Shown: in pieces, positions 33,462-44,175 of the stretch
Position numbering within the stretch: position 1 is the stretch's first letter
Layout of the letters: the number at the start of each line of letters is the position of its first letter
From: Amycolatopsis pithecellobii
GTDB taxonomy: Bacteria > Actinomycetota > Actinomycetes > Mycobacteriales > Pseudonocardiaceae
NCBI RefSeq assembly: GCF_009707865.1
Contig: NZ_WMBA01000017.1
Location: 1 to 64,000 of the forward strand
Reading direction: 5' to 3'
Length of the DNA stretch: 64,000 bases
Translations under genes and position numbers: made by a program
The notes under the pieces: model-generated
Told to the model about the DNA's origin: nothing
Databases searched by the model: none
What the model saw: the letters and a program-made list of their open reading frames with translations, nothing else

Positions 33462-34792
33462 AGTTCCACCAACCCGTCCGGCTGGCCGAGCGAACGCACC
33501 CCGGCCGCGGTGGTGGGATGCCCGATCGCCACGGCGCCGAGCGGCTGCCAGTTCGTCTCCAGCCCGAGCACCTCGCGCACGACGTCGGCCGCGAAGATCG
33601 TCGAGCCGATCCAGCACGAGCCGAGTTCCTCCGCGGCCAGCGCGACCAGCAAGCCCTGTACCGCCGCGCCGCCCGCGACCGTGAACATCGTGCGCTCACA
33701 GTCGTTCCGGCGCGCGTCCGGGTACGTGTGCGCGCCTTCGGGTACGAGGAACGGCAGCACCACCTCGGGCGCGTTGAACAGGATTTCCCCGCGGCTGACC
33801 CGTTTCGCAAGCTGTTCGTCGGTGAACCCGTCCGCGCGGAGATCGGCGAGCCACGATTCCCGCATCGCTTCAAGGAGTTTGGTGCGCAGCCCACGGTCAC
33901 GCAGCCACACGAACCGGACCGGCTTCGTGTGGTGCGGGGCCGGCGCGGTGAGTGCGGCCGCGATGGAACGCCGCAGCAGTACCGGATCCACCGGCTCGTC
34001 GGTGAACTCGCGCACCGACCGGCGCACGAGCACGGCCTCACGTCGGCCCTGCGCGATCGCCTCCGCGACACCGAGGCGGAACATGTCCTCCTCGACCGGG
34101 CGCACCAGCTTGCGCGCGGTCGAACCGTCGTCCACAAGGGACAGTCCACGAACGACGGCGACCGGGGTCGCTTTCAGCTTGCCCTTGACCAGGTCCGCGG
34201 CCGCGGCCACCTCATCGGCGACGGCGATCTCGGTCACCTGCAGCTCGTTGCCCTGGCCGTCGACCTCGCCCTCGTAGGAGTGCAGCACCTTCAAGCCGGA
34301 CGAGCCGATCGCCGCGTCGGTCTGGCCGACGCGCCAGGCCCGGCCCATCGTGTCGGTGACGACCACGGCGACCTCCACGCCGAGGCGTTCCCGCAGCCCG
34401 TTGCGCAATGCGAGCGCGGAGGCGTCCGGATCGGTCGGGAGCAGCGCAATCTCGCCCTTGTCCACATTGGACCCGTCAACCCCGGATGCGGCCTGCACGA
34501 CACCGATGCGGTTCTGGGTGACCAGGGTGCGGCCGAACCGGGCGATGATTCGGACGGCCTCCTTCTCCACCCACTCGCGCCGGACGGCGTCGCGCTCCTC
34601 GGGGTCGGAAGGCACGCGGATCAGCATGCCCTCGATCTTCGACACGACCTTGCTGGTGACCACGACGACGTCACCGGAGCGCAGCCACGGGGCCGCGTTC
34701 GCGATCGCGCCGGTCAGATCGTCACCAGGGCGGAACTCCGGCAACCCTGCCACCGGCAGGATCTCCAGGCGGTCAACGGAATGTTCACTCAA
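33458..34792 (-). CDS. fbiB: Coenzyme F420:L-glutamate ligase / dehydro-F420-0 reductase
   Basis: 444 residues with two fused domains as in Mtb FbiB (Rv3262). N-terminal CofE-like ligase (1-240): [57 protein letters not shown] and [17 protein letters not shown]-terminal nitroreductase-like FMN domain (250-444) with [20 protein letters not shown] and [19 protein letters not shown]. It adds the glutamate tail to F420 and reduces the dehydro precursor. The TTG at 34792 ([11 protein letters not shown]) is the best start and overlaps fbiA by 8 bases. Confidence 0.94.
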   Translation of the reverse strand: MSEHSVDRLEILPVAGLPEFRPGDDLTGAIANAAPWLRSGDVVVVTSKVVSKIEGMLIRVPSDPEERDAVRREWVEKEAVRIIARFGRTLVTQNRIGVVQAASGVDGSNVDKGEIALLPTDPDASALALRNGLRERLGVEVAVVVTDTMGRAWRVGQTDAAIGSSGLKVLHSYEGEVDGQGNELQVTEIAVADEVAAAADLVKGKLKATPVAVVRGLSLVDDGSTARKLVRPVEEDMFRLGVAEAIAQGRREAVLVRRSVREFTDEPVDPVLLRRSIAAALTAPAPHHTKPVRFVWLRDRGLRTKLLEAMRESWLADLRADGFTDEQLAKRVSRGEILFNAPEVVLPFLVPEGAHTYPDARRNDCERTMFTVAGGAAVQGLLVALAAEELGSCWIGSTIFAADVVREVLGLETNWQPLGAVAIGHPTTAAGVRSLGQPDGLVEL

Positions 34793-35780
34793 AGTCCACT
34801 CCGGACAGTTCGAGCGCCGCGCGGGCCATCGCCGCGGTCGCCTCCACATCGGTCATCAGCAGGGGCACGGCGCGCACGGCCACCCCTGGCACGTGGACCG
34901 ACTCCCCCGAGGCCACCAGCCACCCGTCGAGCAGGCCGTCCTCGGAGGTCTGTCGTGAACCGAAATGCCGGCCGACCGCTTCCGCCGAGGTCTCCACGCC
35001 GATCGCGGTCAGGCACTCGTCCGCCATGCCCCGCACGGCTTTCCCGCCGATGATGGGGGACACGCCGACCACCCCGGCGGCCGTCTTGCGCAGTGCCTCC
35101 CGGACGCCGGGCACCGCCAGCACCGTGCCGACCGACACCACCGGGTTCGAAGGCGCGAACAGCACCGCGTCCGCCTCGGCGATCGCTTCGAGCACACCGG
35201 GCCCCGGTTTCGCCTCCTCCGCGCCCACGGGCACGATCGACTGCGCGGGCAGCCCGGCGCGATACCGCACCCACCATTCCTGGAAGTGAATCGCCTTGCG
35301 GCTGCCGGGCTCGTCCGGATCGTCCACCACGACATGCGTTTCGACGCGGTCGTCGCTCATCGGCAGCAGGCGCACCCCGGGCTGCCACCGGTCGCACAAC
35401 GCCTCGGTGACCGCGGACAGCGGGTAGCCGGCACGGAGCATCCGGCTGCGGATCAGGTGCGTGGCCACATCCTTGTCGCCGAGCCCGAACCAGCTCGGTT
35501 CGGCCCCGTACGCGGCCAGCTCTTCCTTGACCACCCACGTTTCGCCCTGATGTCCCCAGCCGCGTTCGGTGTCGATTCCACCGCCGAGGGTGTACATGCA
35601 CGTGTCCAGATCCGGGCAGATCCGCAGCCCGTGCATCCACACGTCGTCACCGGTGTTCACCAGCGCGGTGACCTCATGGGGGCTTTCACCGGGTCCGATG
35701 GCGGGCAGGCCGAGTGCGGCCTTCACACCGAGCAGGAACCGGGCTCCGCCGACCCCGCCGACTACTACGACAACCTTCAC
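34785..35780 (-). CDS. fbiA: 2-phospho-L-lactate/phosphoenolpyruvyl transferase of F420 synthesis
   Basis: 331 residues, CofD family. [60 protein letters not shown] and [20 protein letters not shown] are diagnostic. It joins the phospho-lactyl or phosphoenolpyruvyl group to FO, giving (dehydro)F420-0. GTG 35780 is used; a longer frame runs through the acetyltransferase gene and is rejected. It is followed by fbiB, the Nudix and the GntR genes with short overlaps. The cofactor serves redox enzymes elsewhere in the genome. Confidence 0.95.
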   Translation of the reverse strand: MKVVVVVGGVGGARFLLGVKAALGLPAIGPGESPHEVTALVNTGDDVWMHGLRICPDLDTCMYTLGGGIDTERGWGHQGETWVVKEELAAYGAEPSWFGLGDKDVATHLIRSRMLRAGYPLSAVTEALCDRWQPGVRLLPMSDDRVETHVVVDDPDEPGSRKAIHFQEWWVRYRAGLPAQSIVPVGAEEAKPGPGVLEAIAEADAVLFAPSNPVVSVGTVLAVPGVREALRKTAAGVVGVSPIIGGKAVRGMADECLTAIGVETSAEAVGRHFGSRQTSEDGLLDGWLVASGESVHVPGVAVRAVPLLMTDVEATAAMARAALELSGVDFE

Positions 35781-36505
35781 AGGAAGCGATCCTTCCACGC
35801 CGGAACCCAGTACCGGTACCGATGGTGTTCGGTGAACCCGAGGCGTTCGTACAACGCCAGCGCGGGCGCGTTGTCCACGGAGACCTGCAGCACGCATCGC
35901 GCCGCCCCGCGCCGGGCCGCCCAGGACCCGGCCGCGGACATGAGCGCCCGCGCGAGCCCGCGCCGCCGGTGTGCCGGGCGCACGGCCAGCCGCGAGATGT
36001 GCAGCAGCTCGCCGACCACCGCCGCCCGGACCGCGCCCGCCGTCACCCCCGCCATGCCGTGGCCGATCTCGCCGGTCGTCAGCACATGTCGTTGCGCCGG
36101 CGTCGGTTCCGGCGTTCCGGCGACCAGTTCCCACCAGGCCCGCGTCGGTTCGGGCAGGAACGAAACCGCGTCGTCGCCGCCGCCCAGCGGCCCGGTGAGC
36201 ACCGAGACGAGATGCCCCGCGGCGTGCGCGGTGTTCGGCACCCAGCCCGCCGCCTCGACCGCGCGCTCGGTTGCGCTGCCGACCACTGTCTGCACGACGG
36301 GCGGGATGTCATGCACGTGGGCGAACTCACAAACCCGGTCCAGCGCTTCGGACAGTGGCACACCTGCGTCCCCGACGGCCAGTGCGCTGTTCGCGCGGCC
36401 GGTGAAACCCGAAGCCGCACGTAGCCGCCAGGCGCCGAGGTCTTCCTCGGTCACCGCACGCCAGGCGTCGGCACAGGACAGCTCCATGGTCTCGGCGGGG
36501 TGCAT
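35777..36505 (-). CDS. GNAT acetyltransferase, Rv0428c/cg3035-like
   Basis: 242 residues from ATG 36505. The N-terminal part (AWRAVTEEDLGAWRLRAASG, FTGRANSALAVGDAGVPLSE) is typical of the actinobacterial Rv0428c family; the C-terminal GNAT domain has LLHISRLAVRPAHRRRGLAR, the acetyl-CoA site, and VDNAPALALYERLGF. Substrate unknown. It overlaps the fbiA start by 4 bases and is divergent from the ferredoxin gene. Confidence 0.82.
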   Translation of the reverse strand: MHPAETMELSCADAWRAVTEEDLGAWRLRAASGFTGRANSALAVGDAGVPLSEALDRVCEFAHVHDIPPVVQTVVGSATERAVEAAGWVPNTAHAAGHLVSVLTGPLGGGDDAVSFLPEPTRAWWELVAGTPEPTPAQRHVLTTGEIGHGMAGVTAGAVRAAVVGELLHISRLAVRPAHRRRGLARALMSAAGSWAARRGAARCVLQVSVDNAPALALYERLGFTEHHRYRYWVPAWKDRFL

Positions 36506-36612
36506 GAGGACAGTGTGCCTGAATAAGGGTGGCCTTACCTGGGAATGCCCCGTCAGGAACGCGTAATGTCCGAGGTCGTAGCTGGATCTCATTCACACAG
36601 CAGGAGTGCGCA

Positions 36613-36933
36613 GTGACCTACGTGATCGCCGAGCCCTGCGTCGACGTGCTCGACAAGGCGTGCATCGACGAGTGCCCAGTCGACTGCATCTACGAGGGCG
36701 ACCGGATGCTCTACATCCACCCCGACGAGTGCGTGGACTGCGGTGCGTGCGAACCGGTGTGCCCGGTGGAAGCCATCTACTACGAGGATGACGTCCCGGA
36801 CGACTGGGCCGCCTACACCAAGGCCAACGTCGACTTCTTCGACAAACTCGGGTCCCCCGGTGGCGCTTCCAAGGTCGGCAAGACCAGTGACGACCCGCAG
36901 TGGATCAAGGACCTGCCCCCGCAGGGCGAATGA
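36613..36933 (+). CDS. fdxA: 7Fe ferredoxin
   Basis: 106 residues from GTG 36613 (CAGGAG upstream). [20 protein letters not shown] and [20 protein letters not shown] bind the [3Fe-4S] and [4Fe-4S] clusters, as in FdxA/FdxC. An electron carrier for soluble reductases. The stop overlaps the dapC ATG (ATGA); the pair fdxA-dapC is also together in Mtb (Rv1177-Rv1178). A TAATGT box at about 36563 may be its -10. Confidence 0.95.
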   Translation: MTYVIAEPCVDVLDKACIDECPVDCIYEGDRMLYIHPDECVDCGACEPVCPVEAIYYEDDVPDDWAAYTKANVDFFDKLGSPGGASKVGKTSDDPQWIKDLPPQGE

Positions 36934-38012
36934 TCGCACTGCCTGATTTTCCCTGGGACACCCTGGCCGAGGCCGCAGCGACCGCGACCGCCCACCCGGG
37001 CGGTGTGGTCGACCTGTCTGTCGGCACACCGGTCGATCCGGTCGCCCCCACGATCCGGGACGCGCTGGCGTCGGTGTCGGAGATCCCCGGCTATCCTCAG
37101 ACACACGGCACGCCCGCGTTGCGCGCCGCCGCGATCGACGCGCTGCGGCGCCGCCATGGGGTGACCGGCCTCGAACCGGATGCCGTGCTGCCCACCATCG
37201 GGTCCAAGGAACTCGTCGCCTGGCTGCCGAAACTGCTCGGCCTCGGTGCCGGGGACACCGTGGTGATCCCGGAGCTGTCGTACCCGACGTATGAGGTTGG
37301 GGCGCTGCTCGCCGGCGCGTCCGTGCTGCGCGCGGACAGTCTGGTCGCGCTCGGGCCGATGCGCCCGGCGATGATCTGGCTGAACTCACCGTCCAATCCG
37401 ACCGGCCGCGTGCTCGGCCCCGAGCACCTGCGCAAGGTGGTCGACTGGGCGCGCGAGCGTGACGTGCTGGTGGTTTCCGACGAGTGTTACCTCGCGCTCG
37501 GCTGGACCGGGGAACCCGTTTCGATCCTGCATCCCTCGGTCAACGACGGCCGGATGGACGGGCTGCTCGCCGTGCATTCGCTGTCCAAGACGGCCAGCCT
37601 CGCCAGCTACCGCGCCGGGTTCGTCACCGGTGACCCCGCGGTGGTCGCGCGGTTGCTGGAGGTACGCAAGCACGCCGGCATGATCGTGCCGCGTCCCGTG
37701 CAGGAGGCCATGAAGGTCGCGCTCGGCGACGACGAAGTGCTGCGGGCGCAACGTGAACGCTACGCGCGGCGCCGGCTCGTGCTACAGAAGGCGTTGCTGG
37801 ACAACGGTTTCCAGATCGACCACTCCGAAGCCGGGCTGTACCTGTGGGCCACCAGGGGCGAGGACGCCTGGCAGACCGTGGCGTGGCTCGCGGGGCGGGG
37901 CATTCTCGTCGCGCCCGGCACGTTCTACGGTCCGCGCGGCGGCAAGCATGTCCGCGTCGCACTCACCGCGACGGACGAGCGCGTCGAGGCGGCGGCCGAG
38001 CGATTGGGCTGA
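36930..38012 (+). CDS. dapC: N-succinyldiaminopimelate aminotransferase
   Basis: 360 residues, class I/II PLP aminotransferase. [32 protein letters not shown], the PLP-lysine segment [20 protein letters not shown] and the C-terminal [20 protein letters not shown]. It transfers the amino group from glutamate in the succinylated diaminopimelate pathway; the partner genes dapD and dapE follow within 4 kb. Confidence 0.92.
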   Translation: MIALPDFPWDTLAEAAATATAHPGGVVDLSVGTPVDPVAPTIRDALASVSEIPGYPQTHGTPALRAAAIDALRRRHGVTGLEPDAVLPTIGSKELVAWLPKLLGLGAGDTVVIPELSYPTYEVGALLAGASVLRADSLVALGPMRPAMIWLNSPSNPTGRVLGPEHLRKVVDWARERDVLVVSDECYLALGWTGEPVSILHPSVNDGRMDGLLAVHSLSKTASLASYRAGFVTGDPAVVARLLEVRKHAGMIVPRPVQEAMKVALGDDEVLRAQRERYARRRLVLQKALLDNGFQIDHSEAGLYLWATRGEDAWQTVAWLAGRGILVAPGTFYGPRGGKHVRVALTATDERVEAAAERLG

Positions 38013-38021
38013 GCTCCCCGA

Positions 38022-38603
38022 TCAGTAGTCCTTACCGGTGAAACCCCGGTAGAGGAAGCGAGTCAGCGCTTCCACAACGTCCTCTTCGGACAGTCCGGGT
38101 AGGACGGCGGGCCACTGCTGGACGAAGTTGTCGACGAGTGCGGACATCATCGTGAACGTGGTGCGGGGATCCGCCGGCAGTGCTAGCCCGCGGAGATGGT
38201 CGAGTACGTCTGCCGCCTCGTCCGCGCCGAAGCGCGCGAGCGTGTCCGCGAACGTGTCGCTCACCAGAGCCGCCTGCCGCAGGGCTCGCATGGTCGGGGC
38301 GTTCTTCCGGTAGAGGTCCAGGAACGCCCGGACATGCCAGCGGATCGCGTCCGGGTCGGAGAAGTCGCCTTTGTGGCCGGTCCTCGTCGTGATCTTGTCG
38401 CTTTCCGCGGACACATCCGCGAGCAGCGCTTCGAGGAGTTCTTCCTTGCTCGCGAAGTGGTTGTAGAAGGAGCCGGCCGCACGTCCCGCTTCCGTGGTGA
38501 CGTCGGTGATCTTGGTGTTCAGGTAGCCGCGGTCGGCGAACAACCGCTTCGCCGCCTCCTTCAGCGCGGCCTCCGTTTCGGCCGCTTTCTCCTTGCGCTT
38601 CAC
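38022..38603 (-). CDS. TetR-family repressor
   Basis: 193 residues from GTG 38603 with AAGGAGG 5 nt upstream. N-terminal HTH (10-60): AALKEAAKRLFADRGYLNTK, ITDVTTEAGRAAGSFYNHFA, SKEELLEALLADV. The C-terminal ligand domain is unlike any I know. It is divergent from a flavin monooxygenase with direct repeats between them, so it most likely represses both genes until a substrate-like ligand binds. The pair is inserted between dapC and dapD. Confidence 0.9.
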   Translation of the reverse strand: MKRKEKAAETEAALKEAAKRLFADRGYLNTKITDVTTEAGRAAGSFYNHFASKEELLEALLADVSAESDKITTRTGHKGDFSDPDAIRWHVRAFLDLYRKNAPTMRALRQAALVSDTFADTLARFGADEAADVLDHLRGLALPADPRTTFTMMSALVDNFVQQWPAVLPGLSEEDVVEALTRFLYRGFTGKDY

Positions 38604-38651
38604 CGCACCTCCTTGACACGGAACGCTAGCAGGGTGCATCCTGAATCCAGT

Positions 38652-38678
38652 TTCAGTGAATAGTAATTCAGTGAATAG
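38652..38678 (+). promoter_or_regulatory. Candidate TetR operator: two direct TTCAGTGAATAG repeats
   Basis: TTCAGTGAATAG occurs at 38652-38663 and 38667-38678, 15 bases apart, and is followed by TTCATGAA just before the monooxygenase ATG. The AT-rich direct repeats lie in an 86-base divergent region, the expected place for the TetR protein to bind. Confidence 0.55.
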
Positions 38679-38689
38679 GGGTTCATGAA

Positions 38690-40078
38690 ATGAGGGTAGT
38701 GATCGCAGGAGGCGGACCGACCGGGGTCACGGTGGCCATCGAGCTCGCCCGCCGGGGTGTCGAGGTGCGGATCGTCGACAAAGCGGGTGAGCACTTGGCC
38801 GGGTCGCGCGGGGACGGGATCCAGCCGCGCACCCTGGAGGTGTTCGACGACCTGGGGGTGATCGACGAGGTGCTGGCCGCGGGGATGTCGACCCCGGCCT
38901 TCCGGGTCCATCTCGATGGGAAGTTCTCGACGGAGCGGCGGATGGCGCCGTTGCGCGAGCCCTCATCCGGTACGCCCTATCCGAACGCGTGGGTGCTCGG
39001 GCAGTCGCAGACGGAGGGGATCCTGCGCCGGCGGCTCGCGGAGTTCGGCGTGCACGTCGAGCTCGGTACCGCGGTCACCGGGTTCCACCAGGACGACGAT
39101 GGTGTGACCGTGACCCTGTCGAGCGGAGAGGTGGTGCGGGCGTCCTATCTCGTCGGTGCCGACGGTGGGCACAGCTTCGTGCGCAAGACGCTCGGAATTC
39201 CCTTCGAGGGCGTCACCGATGAGTCGATCCGGATGCTGCTCGGCGATGTCGCGGCCGATCTCGACCCTGCCTACGGGTACTGGTTCGCGAAGGAGGCTCA
39301 GCCGATGAGCGGCATCATGCTCAGTCCTCTGCCGGGCACCGGGCTGTTCCAGTTCGCCGCGCCGATGACCGAGGACGACGATTCGACGTCCCTGGAGACG
39401 TTGCAGGCCAAGCTCGACGAGCTGTCGAGTGGAGTCAGGTTGTCGCGGCTGACCTGGTCCACCGTCTGGCGGCCCAACATCCGGCTGGCGAGGCAGTTCC
39501 GTTCCGGGCGGGTCTTCCTGGCCGGTGACGCCGCACATGTGCACCCGCCGACGGGAGGCCAGGGGCTGAACACCGGGGTGCAGGACGCGTACAACCTCGG
39601 CTGGAAGCTCGCCGACGGCTCGCCCGAGCTGCTCGGCAGTTACGAAACCGAGCGCCGGGCGGTTGCCGCGCGCGTCCTCGGCGTCACCACCGGGATCCTG
39701 CGCAAGTACACCGAGGGGGACGAAAGTGCACACGAGCGTGGGGCGGACACCCAGCAGCTGGACATCAGCTACCGCACCGGATCCGGCAAGCTCGTCGCAG
39801 GCGACCGAGCCCCGGACGCCCCGGTCAAGGACGCGAGCGGCAACAGTATCCGGCTGTTCGACCTGTTCCGTGGGCCGCACGCGACGAGGCTCGTCTTCGG
39901 CGGTGATGCACCCGCCGAAGACCACACCTACAACGTCCTACGTCCCGGCCAGGAGGCTCGGGGTGCGTACGTCGTCGACACCGAAGGACATGCCTTCGCC
40001 GGGTACGACGCTTTCGACGGGCTCAGCGTCCTCGTGCGGCCGGACGGCTACGTCAGTTCGCGTGCAGCGCGGCGTTGA
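38690..40078 (+). CDS. FAD-dependent aromatic monooxygenase (PheA/TfdB, Rox-like)
   Basis: 462 residues of the group A flavoprotein hydroxylases. GXGXXG-type [20 protein letters not shown], the DG motif [18 protein letters not shown], and the FAD GD motif [20 protein letters not shown], then a short thioredoxin-like C-terminus. Such enzymes hydroxylate phenols or polyketides; rifampicin monooxygenases (Rox) belong here, so a detoxifying role is possible. It is controlled with the divergent TetR gene. Its last 26 bases overlap the end of dapD. Confidence 0.87.
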   Translation: MRVVIAGGGPTGVTVAIELARRGVEVRIVDKAGEHLAGSRGDGIQPRTLEVFDDLGVIDEVLAAGMSTPAFRVHLDGKFSTERRMAPLREPSSGTPYPNAWVLGQSQTEGILRRRLAEFGVHVELGTAVTGFHQDDDGVTVTLSSGEVVRASYLVGADGGHSFVRKTLGIPFEGVTDESIRMLLGDVAADLDPAYGYWFAKEAQPMSGIMLSPLPGTGLFQFAAPMTEDDDSTSLETLQAKLDELSSGVRLSRLTWSTVWRPNIRLARQFRSGRVFLAGDAAHVHPPTGGQGLNTGVQDAYNLGWKLADGSPELLGSYETERRAVAARVLGVTTGILRKYTEGDESAHERGADTQQLDISYRTGSGKLVAGDRAPDAPVKDASGNSIRLFDLFRGPHATRLVFGGDAPAEDHTYNVLRPGQEARGAYVVDTEGHAFAGYDAFDGLSVLVRPDGYVSSRAARR

Positions 40079-41033
40079 GCTCGACCGTCGCGCCCGGCCG
40101 GGGCACGACTTCGACCGCGCCGGTGGCGGAGTTGCGGCGGAACAAGGCGTTGGCGATGCCCGACAGCTCGCGTGCCTTGACGGACCGGCCTTCGACCATG
40201 ACCTTCGTGCCCGCCGTGACATAAAGCCCGGCCTCGACCACCGAGTCGTCACCCAGGGAGATCCCGACCCCGCCGTTCGCGCCGATGAGGCACCGCTCGC
40301 CGAGTGAGATGATTTCCTTGCCACCGCCGGAAAGCGTGCCCATGATCGACGCGCCGCCGCCGACGTCGGTGCCGTCGCCCACGACTACCCCCGCGGAGAT
40401 CCGGCCCTCGACCATCGACGCACCGAGCGTGCCGGCGTTGTAGTTGACGAAGCCCTCGTGCATCACGGTCGTGCCGGTCGCCAGGTGCGCGCCGAGTCGC
40501 ACGCGGTCGGCGTCACCGATGCGGACCCCGGCGGGCGTCACATAATCGACCATGCGCGGGAACTTGTCGATGCTGTACACCGTCACCGCGCCGCGGCCCC
40601 GCAGGCGAAGACGCGTCACCTCGAAGTTCTCCACCGGACACGGCCCGTGGTTGGTCCAGACCACGTTGCTCAGCAGTCCGAAGATACCGTCCAGGCTCTG
40701 CCCGTGGGGCTGGACCAGCCGGTGGGACAGCAGATGCAGGCGAAGGTAGACGTCGTGCGCGTCGGCGGGGGCGTCGGCGAGGCGGGTGATGCCGGTGCGG
40801 ACCGCGATCACCTCGACGCCACGGTCGTCATCCGGACCGAGCAGCGCGGCGGCGGCGGCGCCGAGTGCTTCGACGGCCTGCGCGTGGGAGAGCCGCTCCG
40901 TTCCGGGGGTGGCCGGCCGGCCGAGTTTCGGGTGGGGGAACCAGGTGTCCAGCACGGTCCCGTCGCCTGCGACGGTCGCCAGCCCGACGCCGTGCGCGCC
41001 GGTGGTCTCGGGGTTCGGGGTCGCTTCGCTCAC
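40053..41033 (-). CDS. dapD: Tetrahydrodipicolinate N-succinyltransferase
   Basis: 326 residues, actinobacterial DapD type. An N-terminal domain ([20 protein letters not shown]) and a left-handed beta-helix of hexapeptide repeats ([40 protein letters not shown]). It succinylates tetrahydrodipicolinate in lysine/diaminopimelate synthesis. The start GTG is supported by TACCGT 6 nt upstream. In Mtb dapD (Rv1201c) and dapE (Rv1202) are also divergent neighbours; here a lipoprotein gene lies between. Confidence 0.94.
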   Translation of the reverse strand: MSEATPNPETTGAHGVGLATVAGDGTVLDTWFPHPKLGRPATPGTERLSHAQAVEALGAAAAALLGPDDDRGVEVIAVRTGITRLADAPADAHDVYLRLHLLSHRLVQPHGQSLDGIFGLLSNVVWTNHGPCPVENFEVTRLRLRGRGAVTVYSIDKFPRMVDYVTPAGVRIGDADRVRLGAHLATGTTVMHEGFVNYNAGTLGASMVEGRISAGVVVGDGTDVGGGASIMGTLSGGGKEIISLGERCLIGANGGVGISLGDDSVVEAGLYVTAGTKVMVEGRSVKARELSGIANALFRRNSATGAVEVVPRPGATVELNAALHAN

Positions 41034-41039
41034 GGCCCC

Positions 41040-41045
41040 ACGGTA
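41040..41045 (-). promoter_or_regulatory. -10 box TACCGT, leaderless promoter of dapD
   Basis: On the minus strand TACCGT ends 6 nt before the dapD GTG. It overlaps no gene and fits the leaderless pattern. Confidence 0.5.
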
Positions 41046-41057
41046 ACCGACCGCGAG

Positions 41058-41486
41058 TCAGCTGGGTGCCACCTGGGTGTCGACGACCTGCTTGATGTCA
41101 CGCAGGCTGGTCGCGATGTCACGCAGCGCCGGTGAACAGGGGTTTCCCGGCTCGGCGACGGTGTCACAGTGCGCGCCGCGGTAGGCCCCGATGGCTTTGT
41201 CGAGCGAGCCGGCGAGCGTGTTCAGCTCGGGATGTTTCGCACTGGCCTGCTCGCGGATCATGCCGAGGCTGCCGCCCAGTTCGGTGACGTACTTCTGGCA
41301 GCCCTTCGGGGTTTGCTGTTCGGGTGCGGTGAAGCAGGTGTCGGTGCTGTAGACCCGAAGTTTCGTCGCGAGCGCGGCCGGGTCCGTGGCGACCTGGCCG
41401 CCCTTGGGTGTCGGCCCTGCTTCAGTGCCACAACCGGCGAGCACGAGCGCGAGAGCGAGGACGGCCGTGGTCTTTCGCGTGCGCAC
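41058..41486 (-). CDS. Small secreted lipoprotein of unknown function
   Basis: 142 residues. A signal peptide [19 protein letters not shown] with the lipobox LAGC puts Cys19 at the lipidated N-terminus. The mature part is helical and has four further cysteines (DTCF, GCQKY, HCDT and NPCSP), so disulphides are likely. I recognise no domain. GTG start supported by a TACCGT box. It lies between dapD and dapE and is divergent from dapE. Confidence 0.8.
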   Translation of the reverse strand: MRTRKTTAVLALALVLAGCGTEAGPTPKGGQVATDPAALATKLRVYSTDTCFTAPEQQTPKGCQKYVTELGGSLGMIREQASAKHPELNTLAGSLDKAIGAYRGAHCDTVAEPGNPCSPALRDIATSLRDIKQVVDTQVAPS

Positions 41487-41492
41487 TCTGTC

Positions 41493-41498
41493 ACGGTA
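41493..41498 (-). promoter_or_regulatory. -10 box TACCGT, leaderless promoter of the lipoprotein
   Basis: TACCGT on the minus strand ends 6 nt before the GTG at 41486. It faces the dapE box at 41510, making a compact divergent promoter pair. Confidence 0.5.
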
Positions 41499-41509
41499 CG
41501 CGCACCGTC

Positions 41510-41515
41510 TACTCT
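41510..41515 (+). promoter_or_regulatory. -10 box TACTCT, leaderless promoter of dapE
   Basis: TACTCT ends 6 nt before the ATG at 41522, which has no ribosome site. This decides the dapE start against longer frames that begin inside the lipoprotein gene. Confidence 0.55.
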
Positions 41516-41521
41516 CGCTTC

Positions 41522-42631
41522 ATGGACCTGCACGCCGACCCTGTGGACCTCACCGCGACCCTGGTGGACATCCCGAGTGTGTCCGGTGCGGAGGCCACGA
41601 TCGCCGACGCGGTGGAGGCCGCGCTGACCGAGCAAGCCGGGCATCTGGAGGTTGTGCGCAACGGGAACGCGGTGCTCGCGCGCACGAACCTTGGGCGGCC
41701 GTCACGCGTGATCTTCGCCGGGCATCTGGACACCGTGCCGGTCAACGAAAACCTGCCACTCCGGCGCGACGGCGATACCTTGCACGGTCTCGGCACGGTC
41801 GACATGAAGGGCGGGGACGCGGTCTTCCTGAGCCTCGCCGCGACGCTGCCTGAACCACGGCACGACGTGACTTTCATCTTCTACGACTGTGAAGAGGTCG
41901 ACGCGGTCCGCAATGGGCTGGGCCGGATCGAGCGGGAACTGCCCGACTGGTTGCGGGCGGACCTGGCGGTCGTCGGTGAGCCGTCGAACGCAGTCATCGA
42001 GGCTGGGTGTCAGGGCACGATGCGGGTTGAACTCCGCACGGCGGGCCGGCGTGCGCACACCGCGCGGGCGTGGATGGGGCAGAACGCGATCCACGCGCTG
42101 GCGGAGCCGATGCGGCGGCTCGCCGGGTACCAGGCGCGGGATGTCGAGATCGACGGGCTGCGGTACCGCGAAGGGTTGCAGGCCGTGCGGTTGTCGGGCG
42201 GGGTGGCCGGCAACGTGGTGCCGGACGAGGCGGTGCTGACGGTCAATTTCCGGTTCGCCCCGGACCGTTCGGCCGAGCAGGCGGAAAAGCACGTGCGGGA
42301 GATCTTCGACGGCTTCGATCTGTCCGTTGTGGACCTTTCGCCGGGTGCCCTGCCGGGCTTGTCGGCTCCGGCCGCGGCCGAACTGGTGCAGGCGGCGGGC
42401 GGGAAGGCGGCGGCGAAGCTGGGGTGGACGGACGTCGCCCGGTTCGCGGCGCTGGGGATGCCGGCGGTGAATTTCGGCCCCGGTGACCCGACGCTCGCGC
42501 ACACCCGGGAGGAATTCGTTCATGCAGCGGAAATCCGGCAGGTAACCGGTGTCCTGCGGCAGTTTCTGACAGGTCGCGCCAGCCCCTCGCCCGACCACCA
42601 CCCCTCACGGACGCGCTCCGCGCGGCAGTAA
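41522..42631 (+). CDS. dapE: Succinyl-diaminopimelate desuccinylase
   Basis: 369 residues of the M20 peptidase family. [19 protein letters not shown], metal ligands in [16 protein letters not shown] and [20 protein letters not shown], catalytic Glu in [16 protein letters not shown], and [20 protein letters not shown] of the dimerisation domain. It releases LL-diaminopimelate for peptidoglycan and lysine. The C-terminal 15 residues ([16 protein letters not shown]) look non-conserved. Followed 10 bases later by a LOG-family gene. Confidence 0.93.
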   Translation: MDLHADPVDLTATLVDIPSVSGAEATIADAVEAALTEQAGHLEVVRNGNAVLARTNLGRPSRVIFAGHLDTVPVNENLPLRRDGDTLHGLGTVDMKGGDAVFLSLAATLPEPRHDVTFIFYDCEEVDAVRNGLGRIERELPDWLRADLAVVGEPSNAVIEAGCQGTMRVELRTAGRRAHTARAWMGQNAIHALAEPMRRLAGYQARDVEIDGLRYREGLQAVRLSGGVAGNVVPDEAVLTVNFRFAPDRSAEQAEKHVREIFDGFDLSVVDLSPGALPGLSAPAAAELVQAAGGKAAAKLGWTDVARFAALGMPAVNFGPGDPTLAHTREEFVHAAEIRQVTGVLRQFLTGRASPSPDHHPSRTRSARQ

Positions 42632-42634
42632 TCT
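42629..42634 (+). promoter_or_regulatory. -10 box TAATCT, leaderless promoter of the first LOG gene
   Basis: TAATCT lies at the very end of dapE and ends 7 nt before the ATG at 42642, selecting that start over the GTG two codons earlier. Confidence 0.5.
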
Positions 42635-42641
42635 CGTGGTA

Positions 42642-43412
42642 ATGGACGAGACAGAGGAGTACGCCGAGCACCCGCGCGAGAAGCACCGGGGGCCGGTTGT
42701 GCTGCGGCGGGGTCGCCGCGAGGAGAGCAGTACCACCGATCAACGGTTGCTGGACACGCGTGGGCCGAGCGACTGGGTGCACACCGATCCGTGGCGGGTG
42801 CTGCGGATTCAGGCCGAGTTCGTCGAGGGTTTCGGCGCGCTGGCCGAGGTTCCGCGGGCGGTGACGGTGTTCGGTTCGGCGCGGACTCCGCGTGACCATC
42901 CCGAGTACGAGCTCGGCCGCAAGATCGGTGCCGCACTCGCGAACGCCGGGTTCGCGTGCATCACGGGTGGCGGCCCTGGCGCGATGGAGGCGGTCAACCG
43001 TGGCGCGTCGGAGGCCGGTGGACTTTCCGTCGGGCTGGGGATCGAGCTACCGTTCGAACAGGGCCTGAACCCCTGGGTCGATCTCGGGGTGAACTTCCGG
43101 TATTTCTTCACCCGCAAGACAATGTTCATCAAGTACGCGCAGGCGTTCATCTGCCTGCCCGGCGGTTTCGGAACTCTTGACGAACTGTTCGAAGCACTGA
43201 CTCTGGTACAGACCAAGAAGGTGACGAAGTTCCCCGTTGTCCTTTTTGGAGAGTCATACTGGGGCGGGCTGTACGACTGGGTGAAAAATACCGTTTACGG
43301 TGAAGGAAAAATCGGCGAAAAAGACTTGGCATTGTTGCACCTGACCGACGACATCGACGATGCTGTGCGGGTTGTGCAGGAGGCCTACAAGTCCTGGGAG
43401 GACACGCACTAG
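42642..43412 (+). CDS. LOG-family protein (TIGR00730, long form)
   Basis: 256 residues. A basic N-terminal extension precedes the Rossmann-like LOG fold: [35 protein letters not shown] and the [20 protein letters not shown] motif. LOG proteins cleave nucleoside 5'-monophosphates to a base and ribose-5-phosphate. The ATG at 42642 is chosen by the -10 box. A second LOG gene follows with a 1-base overlap. Confidence 0.88.
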   Translation: MDETEEYAEHPREKHRGPVVLRRGRREESSTTDQRLLDTRGPSDWVHTDPWRVLRIQAEFVEGFGALAEVPRAVTVFGSARTPRDHPEYELGRKIGAALANAGFACITGGGPGAMEAVNRGASEAGGLSVGLGIELPFEQGLNPWVDLGVNFRYFFTRKTMFIKYAQAFICLPGGFGTLDELFEALTLVQTKKVTKFPVVLFGESYWGGLYDWVKNTVYGEGKIGEKDLALLHLTDDIDDAVRVVQEAYKSWEDTH

Positions 43413-43981
43413 TGCGTCGGATCTGTGTATTCTGCGGTTCCTCGACAGGGAACGATCCGGTTTACGCTGAACAGGCAGCGATACTGGGGAAGCTGCTCGC
43501 CGAACGGGGCATCGGTCTCGTATACGGTGGGGCGAGCGTTGGCATCATGGGGATCGTTGCGGATGCGGCACTCGCGGCCGGTGCCGAAGTGATCGGTGTG
43601 ATCCCGGAAAACCTCATGCGTGCCGAGATCGCCCACGCCGGGCTCACCGATTTGCAGGTGACCAACGGAATGCACGAGCGCAAAGCCAAAATGGCGGAGC
43701 TTGCTGACGGTTTCCTCGCCCTCCCCGGCGGTGCCGGTACACTTGAGGAACTGGCCGAAGTGTGGACCTGGGCGCAACTGGGTTTACATACGAAGCCCCT
43801 GGGCCTGGTCGATGTCGCGGGTTACTATCAGCCGCTGCGACAATTCATGGACCACATGGTTGCGGAAGGCTTCCTGAAACAAGAACTCCGGGATTTGGTG
43901 TCCGTGGACGCCGACCCGGCGAGATTGCTGGACACCTTCACCGCGCACAAGCCGCCCACCGTGGGGAAGTGGATCAAGTAG
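43412..43981 (+). CDS. LOG-family phosphoribohydrolase (short form)
   Basis: 189 residues. [54 protein letters not shown] and [20 protein letters not shown] are the full LOG signature including the catalytic Arg and Glu. The Mtb homologue Rv1205 makes free cytokinins and is also in the dapE neighbourhood. The GTG start overlaps the preceding stop (TAGTG). An intrinsic terminator follows. Confidence 0.92.
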   Translation: MRRICVFCGSSTGNDPVYAEQAAILGKLLAERGIGLVYGGASVGIMGIVADAALAAGAEVIGVIPENLMRAEIAHAGLTDLQVTNGMHERKAKMAELADGFLALPGGAGTLEELAEVWTWAQLGLHTKPLGLVDVAGYYQPLRQFMDHMVAEGFLKQELRDLVSVDADPARLLDTFTAHKPPTVGKWIK

Positions 43982-44144
43982 GAGCAGCGGGGGGCCAACA
44001 AAGTCAGTCCGCCCGAACATCCGGCGCTGTGCAACAAAAAGCCGGCCAAGGGACCCGCCGCCCACTCCCACCCCCGGACCAACACGAAGATCAAAAGAAT
44101 GCCTCGCCGGCGGGCTGGCTCCGGGATGACAGACCCAACGGGAC

Positions 44145-44175
44145 CTCACCTTGAGTGGGTGGTCGAGGTTTTTAT
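44145..44175 (+). terminator. Intrinsic terminator with five-T tail after the LOG gene
   Basis: ACCTCACC, loop, GGTGGTCGAGGT, then TTTTTAT. A stem of about 8 bp with one bulge followed by a T run, unusually classical for a GC-rich genome. It sits at the junction with the convergent acyltransferase gene, 164 bases after the LOG stop. Confidence 0.6.

Noticed and set aside
33359-35053. Plus-strand frame of 564 codons
   Set aside because: Shadow of fbiB and the Nudix gene, both of which match known families end to end.
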